Both the position numbers and the translations under genes were made by a program. From JAADJA01 sp963840975 (GTDB taxonomy: Bacteria; Bacteroidota; Bacteroidia; Bacteroidales; JAADJA01): DNA of 64,000 nucleotides. Under the pieces are notes generated by a model. That model was not told the DNA's origin. It made no database searches and saw only the letters and a list, made by a program, of their open reading frames with translations. How positions within the stretch are numbered: position 1 is the first letter of the stretch; each line of letters starts with the position of its first letter. This document shows positions 45,901-55,704 of the stretch, piece by piece. The stretch lies in the NCBI GenBank assembly GCA_963840975.1, contig CAWJBC010000021.1, positions 248,001 through 312,000 on the forward strand. Reading direction: 5' to 3'.

Positions 45901-46749
45901 ATGACCAAAGAAAATGCAATAAAATTATTTCAAGACCAACGTGTTCGGGTTCATTGGGACGATGAAAATGAAAAATGGTATTTCTCCATTATTGATGTCA
46001 TTGGGGTTTTGACCGAGAGTGAAAACCCTCGAAAATATTGGAGTGTTCTGAAAACCAGACTTAAAAAAGAAGGAAGTGAAGTGGCTACAAATTGTAGCCG
46101 TTTGAAATTATTGGCAGTTGATGGCAAAATGAGACTAACTGATGTCGCAGACACAGAACAATTATTACGATTTATACAATCAATTCCTTCACCAAAAGCA
46201 GAACCATTTAAAGTTTGGTTAGCGAAAGTAGGTTATGAGCGAATTGAAGAAACCGAAGACCCGGAACTTGCATTTGACCGTGCAATGGAAACATATCTAA
46301 AGAAAGGATATTCAAATAACTGGATTAACCAACGGCTAAAAAGTATTGAAGTCCGAAAAGAACTAACTGATGAATGGGAATTGCGTGGTGTAGAGAAAGG
46401 ATTGGAATACGCAATTCTTACAAATGAAATTACGAAAGCATGGTCAGGATTTAACATCAAAGAATACAAAAAATTCAAGAAACTAAAAAAAGAAAACCTG
46501 AGAGATAACATGACCAATTTAGAATTGGTTCTTAATATGTTAGCAGAGGCAACAACTAAAGAGATTTCAAAAGAAAAGAAACCTAAAACATTTACAGAAA
46601 GCAAAATAATTGCAAAACAAGGAGGAACAATTGCAGGAAACACCAGAAAAGAAATTGAAGAGAAAACTGGCAAAAAAGTAACTTCACCAAAGAATGCAAT
46701 AGAATTAGGAAAACGAGATAACGATGAAATAAAAAGCATTGGAGAATAA
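45901..46749 (+). CDS. Bro-N domain protein, phage antirepressor-like
   Basis: The N-terminal 115 residues read as a Bro-N domain: LFQDQRVRVHWDDENEKWYF, SIIDVIGVLTESENPRKYWS, LKLLAVDGKMRLTDVADTEQ, then RFIQSIPSPKAEPFKVWLAKV. The C-terminal half is helical and Lys-rich (NNWINQRLKSIEVRKELTDE, EYKKFKKLKKENLRDNMTNL) and ends with GGTIAGNTRKEIEEKTGKKV. The DNA-damage-inducible protein D (DinD) group has a similar layout. It is 282 residues. Bro-N proteins bind DNA in phages and viruses; many stand alone in bacterial chromosomes with unknown roles. No phage gene lies near. It is AT-rich like the rest of this islet. Confidence 0.75.
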   Translation: MTKENAIKLFQDQRVRVHWDDENEKWYFSIIDVIGVLTESENPRKYWSVLKTRLKKEGSEVATNCSRLKLLAVDGKMRLTDVADTEQLLRFIQSIPSPKAEPFKVWLAKVGYERIEETEDPELAFDRAMETYLKKGYSNNWINQRLKSIEVRKELTDEWELRGVEKGLEYAILTNEITKAWSGFNIKEYKKFKKLKKENLRDNMTNLELVLNMLAEATTKEISKEKKPKTFTESKIIAKQGGTIAGNTRKEIEEKTGKKVTSPKNAIELGKRDNDEIKSIGE

Positions 46750-46909
46750 ACAATCCCGAACATTATGGAACAACAAAGGCTCATAAGCAATACTGTCATA
46801 AGTGGAATTAATGGAAAACAAAAAACATAAAGGTAAGCTACGAAAAGAATGGTATTAAATCCAGTACTGCTCTTAGCCTGGAAACGTTGACAGAAGTTAA
46901 AAAAATGCA

Positions 46910-47620
46910 ATGAAAAAAGGAGATAGTGTTAAGGTTAAGAAAGGCGTTATGTCGCCGGATTATGATGATTTAAAAATTGAAGGTTGGCAAGGACGAATAA
47001 AAGAACTTGATTATGATACCGTAATGATAGAATTGGACAGTATAACATTAGATTGTTTAAACAAGGATTATATCATTGATAGTATAGTTGAGGGGACTGA
47101 TTATTCTTGTATAAATTTAGATATAGATGATGTAGAACCGGCAAAATCAAGAGATACTCAAAATGACACATTGTTAAAACAAAATGAGATAAATGCAAAA
47201 TATTCTCAAGACGAGGAAGAAAAACGGATTTCAAGTATATTAAATTCTGAAGACTCTTCGGTAAATGAAGATAATAAGAGAATTTACTTTGAATATCTGA
47301 GTAAGAGTATTCAAAAGCCTTGTATTATGACAGGCATGGAAGACTTTGATTGGGAGGAACCATATTTATTGGGTGGTTGAAGTCAAAAAGAATATGAAAA
47401 ATTAAAATTGACCAAACCTTCTTATACTGATCAATTTGAATTGATTGGTTTTGTTGATGAGATTGATGATTGGAAAAGTATTCTTGTAAAAGTCAAGAGA
47501 TTGTCTGATAATAAAAAGTTTGATTTGCCATTGTGGGATTTAGTAGCAATAGATGATAAATCGCCTAATTATTTATTGATCTCTGATTATTCATCCTGGA
47601 TGACAAACTATCAATATTAA
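46910..47620 (+). pseudogene. 'Calcium-binding protein' family gene with in-frame TGA
   Basis: Two parts lie in the same frame, separated only by TGA at 47378-47380. Part 1 (156 residues) starts MKKGDSVKVKKGVMSPDYDD, then WQGRIKELDYDTVMIELDS and CIMTGMEDFDWEEPYLLGG. Part 2 continues SQKEYEKLKLTKPSYTDQF, KSILVKVKRLSDNKKFDLPL and ends SPNYLLISDYSSWMTNYQY. Together they match, as I remember it, a roughly 210-230-residue SH3-like family often named 'calcium-binding protein', in which the GxxSKKEY segment is continuous. The TGA may replace TGG or another one-base neighbour. Either half may still be made. The function of the family is not established. Confidence 0.7.
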
Positions 47621-47686
47621 TCAAATTCTGCCAATTAGTAAGGCTCTGTGTGGTTGGGGCACGAGACCTAAGCAATGAAGCCTTCA

Positions 47687-47714
47687 CAGCCGCAAGTTTG
47701 TAACTTGTGGCAAA
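47687..47714. repeat. GCCGCAAGTT...AACTTGTGGC palindrome
   Basis: GCCGCAAGTTTG and TAACTTGTGGC at 47689-47711 pair with one G-T mismatch pair near the base. It sits in the 119-base gap between convergent genes. It could act as a two-way transcript end or be a common palindromic repeat. Confidence 0.55.
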
Positions 47715-47739
47715 AGAATCTCCAGCCTTTAATTTTATT

Positions 47740-48126
47740 TTAAAACTGTGCGGTAGCCACCACCTTTTTTCTCCGGGAAAACTTCTTATCATGCCGTTCC
47801 TTTTTGGCTCGTTTGATTTCAACTATGTAAAGAAACAACGGAAACGTTCCTGCCATTCCAAACAAAAAGGTCAATAACCAGTAAATCCAAACGTGTTTGA
47901 TCTTGTATCTTTCAGCTTCGGTAAACGTCCAGACGAAAAAGACAAAAACTACCACCAGCAGGTCAATAATAAAAGCAGCGGATATTTTATTGGCAAACAT
48001 GCCCGCAATAGTGGCTGCCGGATGCAACCAAAGCAATATATTTCCGGTTTCAACCGAAACCTGATAAACAAGAATATTGGGTACAATAAATCCAATGATG
48101 GCAAGGATGAGGTAAAATTTTTTCAT
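47740..48126 (-). CDS. DUF2834 family membrane protein
   Basis: The 128-residue protein has a first span (FYLILAIIGFIVPNILVYQV), then a segment that in this family lies between spans (LLWLHPAATIAGMFANKISA). Two further spans follow (FIIDLLVVVFVFFVWTF and WIYWLLTFLFGMAGTFPLFL) and a basic tail (KRAKKERHDKKFSRRKK). This is the DUF2834 layout, with FANKISAAFIIDLLVV and EAERYKIKHVWIY as the conserved parts. Its function is unknown. It starts 22 bases after the stop of the SGNH-like gene on the same strand, so the two are probably one operon. Confidence 0.75.
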   Translation of the reverse strand: MKKFYLILAIIGFIVPNILVYQVSVETGNILLWLHPAATIAGMFANKISAAFIIDLLVVVFVFFVWTFTEAERYKIKHVWIYWLLTFLFGMAGTFPLFLYIVEIKRAKKERHDKKFSRRKKVVATAQF

Positions 48127-48147
48127 ATTAAATGCACTGTTTGCTTA

Positions 48148-49428
48148 TTATTTTGATTTTTGATTAAGTTGTAAAAGAATTTCATTGCATATCCTGTCGG
48201 CGATCAGATCATAACCCAACTGATTGAAATGACAACATTTGTCGTTATATAGGGTTCGGCTTTCATCCCTGAACATCATGGAAAGATCAATAAAGTTTAC
48301 ACCTTCACGTTTAAGGTTCAAACCCTGCTCACGAAGAAAAGGATAGCCCATGATTACAGCATCCTTATAGGCAAATGGTCCGCTTTCGCAGGCGATCTGC
48401 CTTTCTTCATCATTCAGTATTTTAGATCCGGGGTCGTATTGGTTAGGCTGAAGGAAATGAAAGTATTCAAAGCCCGCCGGATGGCTCAATTGCTCAACCA
48501 ATCGGGATGACCTCATCCAAAAAGCCGCTTGTTCCCTGATAAAGGCGAGGGTGTCGGTAACCGATGTGTAAATACCGGTAGCCTGGTAATCCGCTTCACT
48601 GTTATCCAGTGCTGCCCTTAGCTTAATCTCTAAATCAGCCATAACTGCTTGTTGGTTTTGTTCTTTTAGTTTCCAAATAAATAGAGCAAAGTTGCTGTGC
48701 CTGAAAACCGAACCTGCCATGACTAACCTGCTCTGCGAAATTTGCTCTTTGATAACAGCCTGTTTTCCCATGATCAGCATAACCTTTGAATCTAATTTTT
48801 TGCGGGAATAAATATTCCAGTGCCTGGGGTAGGAAGGAAAAACATGATGAGGCAGGTTATCAGCGTAGGGCAGAACAATTTCATTGAATCCATCAATATT
48901 GATCACGATGTCATACTCTGCACCTAAAGCCATAAAATAATTTAGTGCAATAAGTTGCTGAGGTTGCTTATATCCGCCCAGAGCAAAAGCCACAAGGTTA
49001 ATTTCCTTGTTCTTAAATGCGTCCGATTTCTGTAAATTCTCTTTGATCCGGTTACCCGTGTGGCTGTATATATCTTTCGCCACAGAACCGCCCATGATAA
49101 CAATGTTTGCCACACCCGAAGCCTTTTTCGTGATGGGGTCAATGCCGGGAAGGTTAAAGTTGTTATAACCCTGGCTGGGTACGCTTACAAAACCCAGATA
49201 CGGATGTAAAATATGATCGCCAAGATAGCCTCCGTCGTCCCTGGTTACATATTCAATGCTGTCAGCTTGAGGCATTGCTGTCTTTAGTTCCGAGCGGATT
49301 TCTGCACGTGAAAAAGATTGGTGAAGAAAAAACCGCCCAAGCATAAATGGTGATAGTTCCAGGGTAAGAACAATCACCAGCAATGTGATTGCTCCGTTTC
49401 TAATCCCTTTTAATGTAAAATTACCCAT
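48148..49428 (-). CDS. SGNH/GDSL-like hydrolase or acyltransferase-like protein, membrane-anchored
   Basis: One N-terminal span (ITLLVIVLTLELSPFMLGRF) anchors a soluble domain. SGNH-type blocks can be seen: block I NIVIMGGSVA with its Ser, block II VAFALGGYKQPQQ with Gly, block III INIDGFNE with Asn, and block V NDKCCHFNQLGYDLIA with the Asp-x-x-x-His step and the usual Asn/Gly after it. It is 426 residues. Proteins of this shape occur beside polysaccharide O-acetylation and surface glycan genes, but none lies here. Active-site assignment is by eye, so the enzyme type is tentative. Confidence 0.65.
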   Translation of the reverse strand: MGNFTLKGIRNGAITLLVIVLTLELSPFMLGRFFLHQSFSRAEIRSELKTAMPQADSIEYVTRDDGGYLGDHILHPYLGFVSVPSQGYNNFNLPGIDPITKKASGVANIVIMGGSVAKDIYSHTGNRIKENLQKSDAFKNKEINLVAFALGGYKQPQQLIALNYFMALGAEYDIVINIDGFNEIVLPYADNLPHHVFPSYPRHWNIYSRKKLDSKVMLIMGKQAVIKEQISQSRLVMAGSVFRHSNFALFIWKLKEQNQQAVMADLEIKLRAALDNSEADYQATGIYTSVTDTLAFIREQAAFWMRSSRLVEQLSHPAGFEYFHFLQPNQYDPGSKILNDEERQIACESGPFAYKDAVIMGYPFLREQGLNLKREGVNFIDLSMMFRDESRTLYNDKCCHFNQLGYDLIADRICNEILLQLNQKSK

Positions 49429-49508
49429 TGTTTAGAAATCTGTAGTGCGTAAAGATATAACGAATTAATTTTTGTCGAACCAAAAGTTAATACATTCGTT
49501 TATTTAAA

Positions 49509-49516
49509 TAATTTTG
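49509..49516 (+). promoter_or_regulatory. Candidate -7 element for the BNR-protein gene
   Basis: TAATTTTG matches TAnnTTTG, 38 bases before the ATG at 49554, in the divergent gap shared with the SGNH-like gene. Confidence 0.4.
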
Positions 49517-49553
49517 TCCTTAATGTGTTAGTTTATATTTAACCCCATTCATT

Positions 49554-51260
49554 ATGAAAAAATTAAATTGCAATTGGATTCTGTTAACAGGGATTATTAT
49601 GGCAGCCCCGATTATTTCCATAAGCCAAAATGAAAATTCCGGCAAACTGAACCGTTCGTATATGCATAACGAACAGCCAGATAGTAAATATGTTGTTGAT
49701 TCACGTGATCAACATCCAACCTCTCCTGCATACACATACCAAAGCAGTATTTTCTTTACAACCCAGGTAAATATTGACGAAAACGGTAATAACATCATGT
49801 TTGATGCGGCCAACGAACCATCCATTGCTATTGATCCAACCAACCCTAACAGGATGGTCATTGGGTGGCGTCAATTTGATAATATCAACAATAGCTTCAG
49901 GCAGGCTGGTTATGGCTATACCATTGATGGTGGTCAAACATGGACTTTCCCGGGAGTGATTGATCCCGGTGTTTTCCGTTCCGATCCGGTGTTGGATTGC
50001 GATAGTGATGGAATTTTCTATTATAACAGTCTCACTAAGGACGACAATGATAATTATTGGTGCAATGTTTACCGGAATGATCCCGGAACTTTCGATTGGG
50101 ATAACGGGCCATTTGCTCAGGGAGGCGACAAACAGTGGATGGTTATTGACCGTACAGGAGGCATGGGCGAAGGAAATGTATATGCATGCTGGAATGCATC
50201 TTATAGCGCATGTTATCCGGGTTCTTTTACCCGGTCAATAGATGGAGGGGATTCCTATGAAGATTGCGTGACGGTTGACACTGATCCATACTGGGGAACC
50301 CTGGCAGTAGGACCTGAGGGAGAGCTATATGAATCAGGACAAAATTGGGAAGGTATCGTTGTATTAAAATCTACGAATGCTCAGAATGCCGCCAGCATTG
50401 TTTCATGGGATTCCTATACAACCGTGGATTTGGATGGTTATTTATCCGGCTGGAATGAAATTAACCCTGCCGGATTGCTTGGACAGGTTTATGTGTCTGT
50501 TGATGTATCAGATGGACCTGGAAGCGGTAATGTGTATGTGCTGGCTTCTGTTCAGAGGAATTCGGGCGATCCCGGCGATGTGATGTTTGCCCGTAGCACC
50601 GATGGTGGAAATACCTGGAGTCCTCCTTTACGTATTAACGATGATCTGGGCTGGAACGATTACCAATGGTTCGGTACCATGTCTGTTGCTCCAAATGGCC
50701 GTATTGATGTTGCCTGGCTCGATACTCGCGATGATCCTTCAGGTAATATTTTATCAGCGCTCTATTATTCCTATTCAATGGATCAGGGTTTCACATGGAC
50801 AGCCAATGAAAAACTTTCAGATAATTTTGATCCGCATGTTGGCTGGCCTCAACAGCAAAAAATGGGCGACTATTTCGAGATGGAATCAGATGAAAGCAGC
50901 GCACACCTTGCATGGTCCAATACACTTAACGGCGGACAGGATGTTTATTATGCCCGCATAACACCCCAACTTACAGGTTTGGTAAAAACTAATGAGAATA
51001 ATATTCTTTCACTTACCAATTACCCCAATCCATTTATGGATCAAACCACCATCCGTTACAATCTGCCTAATTCCGGCGATGTCAGGCTGGTTTTGTTTGA
51101 TGTTTGCGGCAGGGAGATCAAAACGTTGGTGAACGAACGACAATCAGCTGGAACTTACAACATGACAATTTCCTCCGAAAATATTCCGCAGGGAGTTAGC
51201 TATTGTAGGCTGGTTTCGGGCGCTTACACTCAGACCATAAGCCTAACGAGAATAAAATAG
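49554..51260 (+). CDS. BNR-repeat (sialidase-like propeller) protein with T9SS type A sorting domain
   Basis: A signal peptide (cleaved near ISISQ) is followed by a beta-propeller with several Asp-box motifs: TIDGGQTWTFPG, RSIDGGDSYEDC, RSTDGGNTWSPPL and SMDQGFTWTANE. Linking blades include NEPSIAIDPTNPNRMVIGW and SVAPNGRIDVAWLDTRDD. This is the exo-alpha-sialidase/BNR fold, but I do not see the arginine triad and FRIP motif of true sialidases, so a catalytic role is not supported. Residues about 485-568 form the sorting domain (LTNYPNPFMDQTTIRYNLP, LFDVCGREIKTLV). It is 568 residues, a cell-surface or secreted protein. Confidence 0.85.
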   Translation: MKKLNCNWILLTGIIMAAPIISISQNENSGKLNRSYMHNEQPDSKYVVDSRDQHPTSPAYTYQSSIFFTTQVNIDENGNNIMFDAANEPSIAIDPTNPNRMVIGWRQFDNINNSFRQAGYGYTIDGGQTWTFPGVIDPGVFRSDPVLDCDSDGIFYYNSLTKDDNDNYWCNVYRNDPGTFDWDNGPFAQGGDKQWMVIDRTGGMGEGNVYACWNASYSACYPGSFTRSIDGGDSYEDCVTVDTDPYWGTLAVGPEGELYESGQNWEGIVVLKSTNAQNAASIVSWDSYTTVDLDGYLSGWNEINPAGLLGQVYVSVDVSDGPGSGNVYVLASVQRNSGDPGDVMFARSTDGGNTWSPPLRINDDLGWNDYQWFGTMSVAPNGRIDVAWLDTRDDPSGNILSALYYSYSMDQGFTWTANEKLSDNFDPHVGWPQQQKMGDYFEMESDESSAHLAWSNTLNGGQDVYYARITPQLTGLVKTNENNILSLTNYPNPFMDQTTIRYNLPNSGDVRLVLFDVCGREIKTLVNERQSAGTYNMTISSENIPQGVSYCRLVSGAYTQTISLTRIK

Positions 51261-51462
51261 TAATACTTTCAAAGCTTTTTTTAAATTCCCTGTCTTAGCA
51301 ATTAACCGGGATGATTGCTATTTTGAAAGGAGTGTGCCAATTAATTCTTGTCGATCTTAATTTTAGTCAATTTAGTCATTATTTTAGGATACCTTATTTG
51401 GTCAAAATAATTTTAAAACTTGTTTCATCCTTTAATGATTAACCTCTATACGGATAAAACAA

Positions 51463-54400
51463 CTAAACCCACTTGACAAGGTTAAAGTCCATGCGGTGCG
51501 GAAGAAACTCTGCTTTGGGGAAAATCCTGAAGGCAAAATCGAAAACACCTGAAACACGTAAGATAATGGAACAGGAATAAATCGCCTTAACCCCTGAATT
51601 ACTGACTAATTTCAGTTCTTCTTTGTGAAAGATATTTTCTACCTTATCTTTTACTTTTTGTCCAATAACAATGTCAATCCCAATATTTTCAGAATGAATT
51701 CCATTGTTGTTAAGGGTAATTTCCACATTAAATTCATCCCCAAGGTTTAGAGGTCTGGATGTTGAATTGGGTATCCTCACAGAAATTACCTCCACGCCTT
51801 CCCATTTCTCCAGAACATCCTGTTTCCATTTCCGAATGGTATTTGCCAATGAATATTCATTTTCAGTAAGCGCTTTACCTCTCTTAAAAAGTTTGGAATA
51901 GAAATTATTATAGTAATCGTCGAGCATCCGTTTCATGGTAAAGTGAGGGGCGATCTCGGAGAAATTATTTTTGATAAAACTAACCCATTTGTGAGAAATG
52001 CCATTTCCGTCAACATCAAAATACATTGGCATGATCTCCTCCTCGATAAGATAATAGATGGTTTCGGCATCCAGTTCATCCTGAAATACCTGGTTTCCGT
52101 AAGTCCTGGATTCCTCCAGCGACCAACCAGCATTTTCCCGGTAACCTTCGGCCCACCAGCCATCAAGAACACTCAAATTGAGGACTCCGTTCATTACCGC
52201 CTTTTCACCGCTGGTTCCGGATGCTTCCAAAGGACGGGTTGGAGTATTGAGCCAAACATCAACACCTGAAACTAATTTACGTGCCACGTGCATATCGTAG
52301 TTTTCAATAAAAATTATCTTCCCCAGGAATTGCGGCATCCTCGAAATTTCAATCACCCGCTTGATCATGTCTTGTCCGGGTTTGTCGTTTGGATGCGCTT
52401 TACCGGCAAATATCAGCCTGAGCGGTTTTTCGGGATCATTTAAAAGATTTGCCAGTTTTTCAAGGTTTGTAAAAAGTAAATTCGCCCGCTTATAAGTTGC
52501 AAACCGGCGTGCAAATCCTATATACAATGCATTTTCATCAATAAGTTCAAGTGTATTGAATATAATCTTTGGATTTTCCTGCCTCCTTGTAAGATCGGTT
52601 TGTACTTTCTTCTTTAATAGTTTGATGAATGAAGCTTTGGCTTTCTGCCTTTGCAGCCAGACTGCCTGATCAGGTATGTTCTGTATTTTTTTCCAGATTT
52701 CAGGATTAGCCTGCTCTTTGAAAATATCAATGCCCAGATTGGATATAAAGAATTTTTGCCAGTTGCGCGAAGCCCAGGTGGGGAGATGAACCCCGTTGGT
52801 TACATATCCGATGTGGAGTTCATCAGCGAAATAAGCCGGATATAAATCGTTAAACATATCGCGAGTTACAATTCCATGAATTTTACTGACTCCATTCATC
52901 TCCTGTGAAAATTTTGCAGCCAGTACACTCATTGAAAACTTCTCATTAATATTTCCTTTGTGAAACCTGCCCAGGTTCATAAAATCTTCCCAACTGATAT
53001 TTACCCGGTCAGCATAGTGGGGCACGTATGTCCTGACCAGATCTTCCGAAAAAGTATCATGTCCGGCAGGGACAGGGGTATGGGTAGTGAAAAGAGTAGT
53101 CGCACGGATGACTTCAACTGCGGTATGATATTCGAGCACTTCATCCTCAATCAACCTTCGCAATCGTTCAAGACAAGCGAATGCAGCATGTCCTTCATTC
53201 AAATGGAAAATGTCGGGAGCAAGGTTTAAGGCTTCAATCATCCTGATGCCGCCTACGCCAAGCAATAATTCCTGCCGGAACCTGTTTTCCCAGTCACCTC
53301 CATATAACTGATGGGTTATTGAGCGATCTTCAATCGTGTTTTCTTCAATGTCGGCATCCAGCAAATAAAGAGGAATGCGACCAACTTCAATTTTCCAGAC
53401 TTTAGCCGTCAGGTTTCTACCCGGCAGTGCAAGGTTAATCATTACCCAATCACCTTTTTCATTCCGCACCGGGATCAAAGGCATTTCTGTGAATTTTTGC
53501 GGGATCGCTTCCACAATCTGGTCCCCGAAAATCGAGAAGTTCTGATTGAAATAACCATACCTGTAAAGAAGTCCGATTCCAAACATGTTTTTGTTTGAAT
53601 CACTCGCTTCTTTTAAATAGTCACCTGCCAAAACACCCAATCCGCCTGAATATATCTTGATGGATTCGTGCAATCCAAACTCCATACTGAAATAGGCAAC
53701 CTTTTCGTGGGGTTTGTTTGCACTTTCTTTCATGTAGTTCATGAAATTTTCATGAATCGCTTTCATGTTCTCAATGAATTCAATATCATTTTTGAGTTCT
53801 TGAAACTTCCCGTAAGAAAGTCTGAACATCAACGCCACCGGGTTATGTCCCACTTCATCCCACAATTTTTCATCTATTCCTTTGAACAGTTTGATGGCTT
53901 CATAATTCCACGACCACCAGAGATTCATTGACAAATCACGCAAAGGCTCAAGTTCAGCAGGCATCTTAACCTGCACGAAAATCTTTTTCCAGTCTGGTCG
54001 CTCAAGTTTGCCATTTCCCATTACAGTATATTCAACTGACTGCTTGCTTCTGAAAAGGTCGGAGCGCTTTTCTACCTTATTGTTTGTGAGGGTATAGGCT
54101 TCGAAATATTTAGCAGATAATTTTTTCCAGTGCAGTAGCTGTGATATTTCATAGGCCTCTATCCGGGTCTCTTCATACTGCTCAGGATTGACCTTAATAA
54201 AATAACTAATCTCTTTGGCAACTGCTAAAACTACCTCTGTATAATTGTCATCAGTCCGCTGAACGGCAACGACTGAATGATGTTTTACATCATAATTTAA
54301 TTTTACCCACATTCCAAAACCCGCAAGGGTAGTTGTGATCGTTGGTATTCTGAAAGCGATGCTTTCGAGTGGAGTATATCCCCAGGGTTCGTAGTAGGAA

Positions 54401-55704
54401 GGGAAAATAGTCAGGTCGAAACCGGTAAGGAGCTGGTAATAATCAAGGTTGAAGATTCCGTCATAACCATTGAGATAGACCGGAACAAAGATTATTTTTA
54501 CGTTGCATCCGGTGTCATTGGTCAACTCATTTTCCTTGATCCGGTTTAATACGGGATCATGAGTCCTGTCGTAGAGTATATGGGTTAAAAAATCGTTTGC
54601 AATAGGATGATCGAAGTTGGCTTTGCCAATCTGGTCGTGAAGGTCTTTTCGGGGTCCTGCATTGCTACCGGGAACTGTAATCAAAGCAATTACCTGTCTT
54701 TTCTGTTTTTTATCGGCATTTAGTTTTCCAAGTGCGTCTATAAAAATATCCAGACCCTTGTTGTGAAATTCATATCTGCCACTGGTAAGAATAAGAAAGG
54801 CATCATCATCAATTTTCTGGTTGAGTAAAGCTTCTGTCACATCAATAATACGCGACCTTGCAACTTTTCTCTGGATGTTGAATTCCTTTTTGTCAGGATG
54901 AAAAACATGAGAAAATCCGTTGGGTGTAACAACATCCACCGATTTGGAAAGTAAATATTTACATTCATTTGCTGTGATGTCGCTGACGGTAGTAAAACAA
55001 TCGGCTTCATGGGCAGCATGATATTCCAGCGAATATTTGGAGGTGATGCCCAGGTTTCTTGCAAAATCTCCCGGATTATATTTTTCAAGATCGCTGTATA
55101 GCCGCAGGTTATTACCTGAAATTGACCTGCCAAGTGCGGTTGCATGAGTGGTAAAGACCGTTCCAATTTGCGGAACATTTTCTTTCAGGTAAAGTACGCC
55201 GGAGCCTGTCATCCATTCATGGAAATGACCGATGATCTTATCGTTGGCTGAAAGATAAAAATTGTAAAAACTCTCGATAACGATTGCGGCGGCATATCCG
55301 AATAATGCCGGTTCAACGTAGTCCCATCCTCCCGAAAGGGAATCAAGTTTAAATGTTTCCCAGAATTCTGCGAATATCTTATCTTTCTGCATGAAAAATG
55401 GTGTGAAATCCACCAAAACCGCTATGGGTTTTCCCGGTATATTCCAACGGCCGGTTCTAATTCTCAATCCTTCCTTTTCTGCGCTATCCTGCCAGTTTTT
55501 AAAGATTGATCTGTCTTCAATAAAATCAGGATTCTCAACCGTTTCTTTCCAGACATCCGGACCGATAAAAACATATCGGTCACCAAATCCTTCAGAAACA
55601 GCAAGGTATTTCGAAGATAAAACCGTATAAATCCCACCTACCTTATTACATACTTCCCAACTTACCTCAAACAGATAATCAGGCATTATAATATCATTCG
55701 TCAT
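51463..55704 (-). CDS. Fused glycogen synthase (GT3-like) and alpha-glucan phosphorylase (GT35), 1413 aa
   Basis: The N-terminal half (about residues 8-550) is a eukaryotic-type glycogen synthase: LFEVSWEVCNKVGGIYTVLS, GHFHEWMTGSGVLYL, FTTHATALGRSI, VTPNGF, and the late FPSYYEPWGYTPLESIAF. A DUF3417 linker follows (about 590-640; LRDLSMNLWWSWNYEAIKLF), then the phosphorylase: VAYFSMEFGLHESIKIYSGG, HLNEGHAAFACLERL, FTTHTPVPAGHD, and EASGTSGEKAVMNG near 1165, where the Lys should hold PLP. A beta domain ends the protein (about 1300-1413). One chain could thus both build and break storage glucan. This fusion is known in Bacteroidota. No glgB or glgC lies beside it. Confidence 0.93.
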   Translation of the reverse strand: MTNDIIMPDYLFEVSWEVCNKVGGIYTVLSSKYLAVSEGFGDRYVFIGPDVWKETVENPDFIEDRSIFKNWQDSAEKEGLRIRTGRWNIPGKPIAVLVDFTPFFMQKDKIFAEFWETFKLDSLSGGWDYVEPALFGYAAAIVIESFYNFYLSANDKIIGHFHEWMTGSGVLYLKENVPQIGTVFTTHATALGRSISGNNLRLYSDLEKYNPGDFARNLGITSKYSLEYHAAHEADCFTTVSDITANECKYLLSKSVDVVTPNGFSHVFHPDKKEFNIQRKVARSRIIDVTEALLNQKIDDDAFLILTSGRYEFHNKGLDIFIDALGKLNADKKQKRQVIALITVPGSNAGPRKDLHDQIGKANFDHPIANDFLTHILYDRTHDPVLNRIKENELTNDTGCNVKIIFVPVYLNGYDGIFNLDYYQLLTGFDLTIFPSYYEPWGYTPLESIAFRIPTITTTLAGFGMWVKLNYDVKHHSVVAVQRTDDNYTEVVLAVAKEISYFIKVNPEQYEETRIEAYEISQLLHWKKLSAKYFEAYTLTNNKVEKRSDLFRSKQSVEYTVMGNGKLERPDWKKIFVQVKMPAELEPLRDLSMNLWWSWNYEAIKLFKGIDEKLWDEVGHNPVALMFRLSYGKFQELKNDIEFIENMKAIHENFMNYMKESANKPHEKVAYFSMEFGLHESIKIYSGGLGVLAGDYLKEASDSNKNMFGIGLLYRYGYFNQNFSIFGDQIVEAIPQKFTEMPLIPVRNEKGDWVMINLALPGRNLTAKVWKIEVGRIPLYLLDADIEENTIEDRSITHQLYGGDWENRFRQELLLGVGGIRMIEALNLAPDIFHLNEGHAAFACLERLRRLIEDEVLEYHTAVEVIRATTLFTTHTPVPAGHDTFSEDLVRTYVPHYADRVNISWEDFMNLGRFHKGNINEKFSMSVLAAKFSQEMNGVSKIHGIVTRDMFNDLYPAYFADELHIGYVTNGVHLPTWASRNWQKFFISNLGIDIFKEQANPEIWKKIQNIPDQAVWLQRQKAKASFIKLLKKKVQTDLTRRQENPKIIFNTLELIDENALYIGFARRFATYKRANLLFTNLEKLANLLNDPEKPLRLIFAGKAHPNDKPGQDMIKRVIEISRMPQFLGKIIFIENYDMHVARKLVSGVDVWLNTPTRPLEASGTSGEKAVMNGVLNLSVLDGWWAEGYRENAGWSLEESRTYGNQVFQDELDAETIYYLIEEEIMPMYFDVDGNGISHKWVSFIKNNFSEIAPHFTMKRMLDDYYNNFYSKLFKRGKALTENEYSLANTIRKWKQDVLEKWEGVEVISVRIPNSTSRPLNLGDEFNVEITLNNNGIHSENIGIDIVIGQKVKDKVENIFHKEELKLVSNSGVKAIYSCSIILRVSGVFDFAFRIFPKAEFLPHRMDFNLVKWV

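Noticed and set aside
46233..46910. A 225-codon hydrophobic frame antisense to the Bro-N gene
   Set aside because: Its Phe/Leu/Ser-rich look comes from reading the complement of Lys/Glu-rich codons; the plus-strand Bro-N domain is recognisable.
47378..47380. TGA read as Trp through an alternative genetic code or recoding
   Set aside because: TGA ends other intact genes in the window (for example plsY and the barrel gene ending at 17498), and no SECIS-like structure was noticed.
49554..51260. True sialidase (GH33)
   Set aside because: Asp-box blades are present, but no FRIP motif or arginine triad was recognised, so only the BNR propeller fold is claimed.
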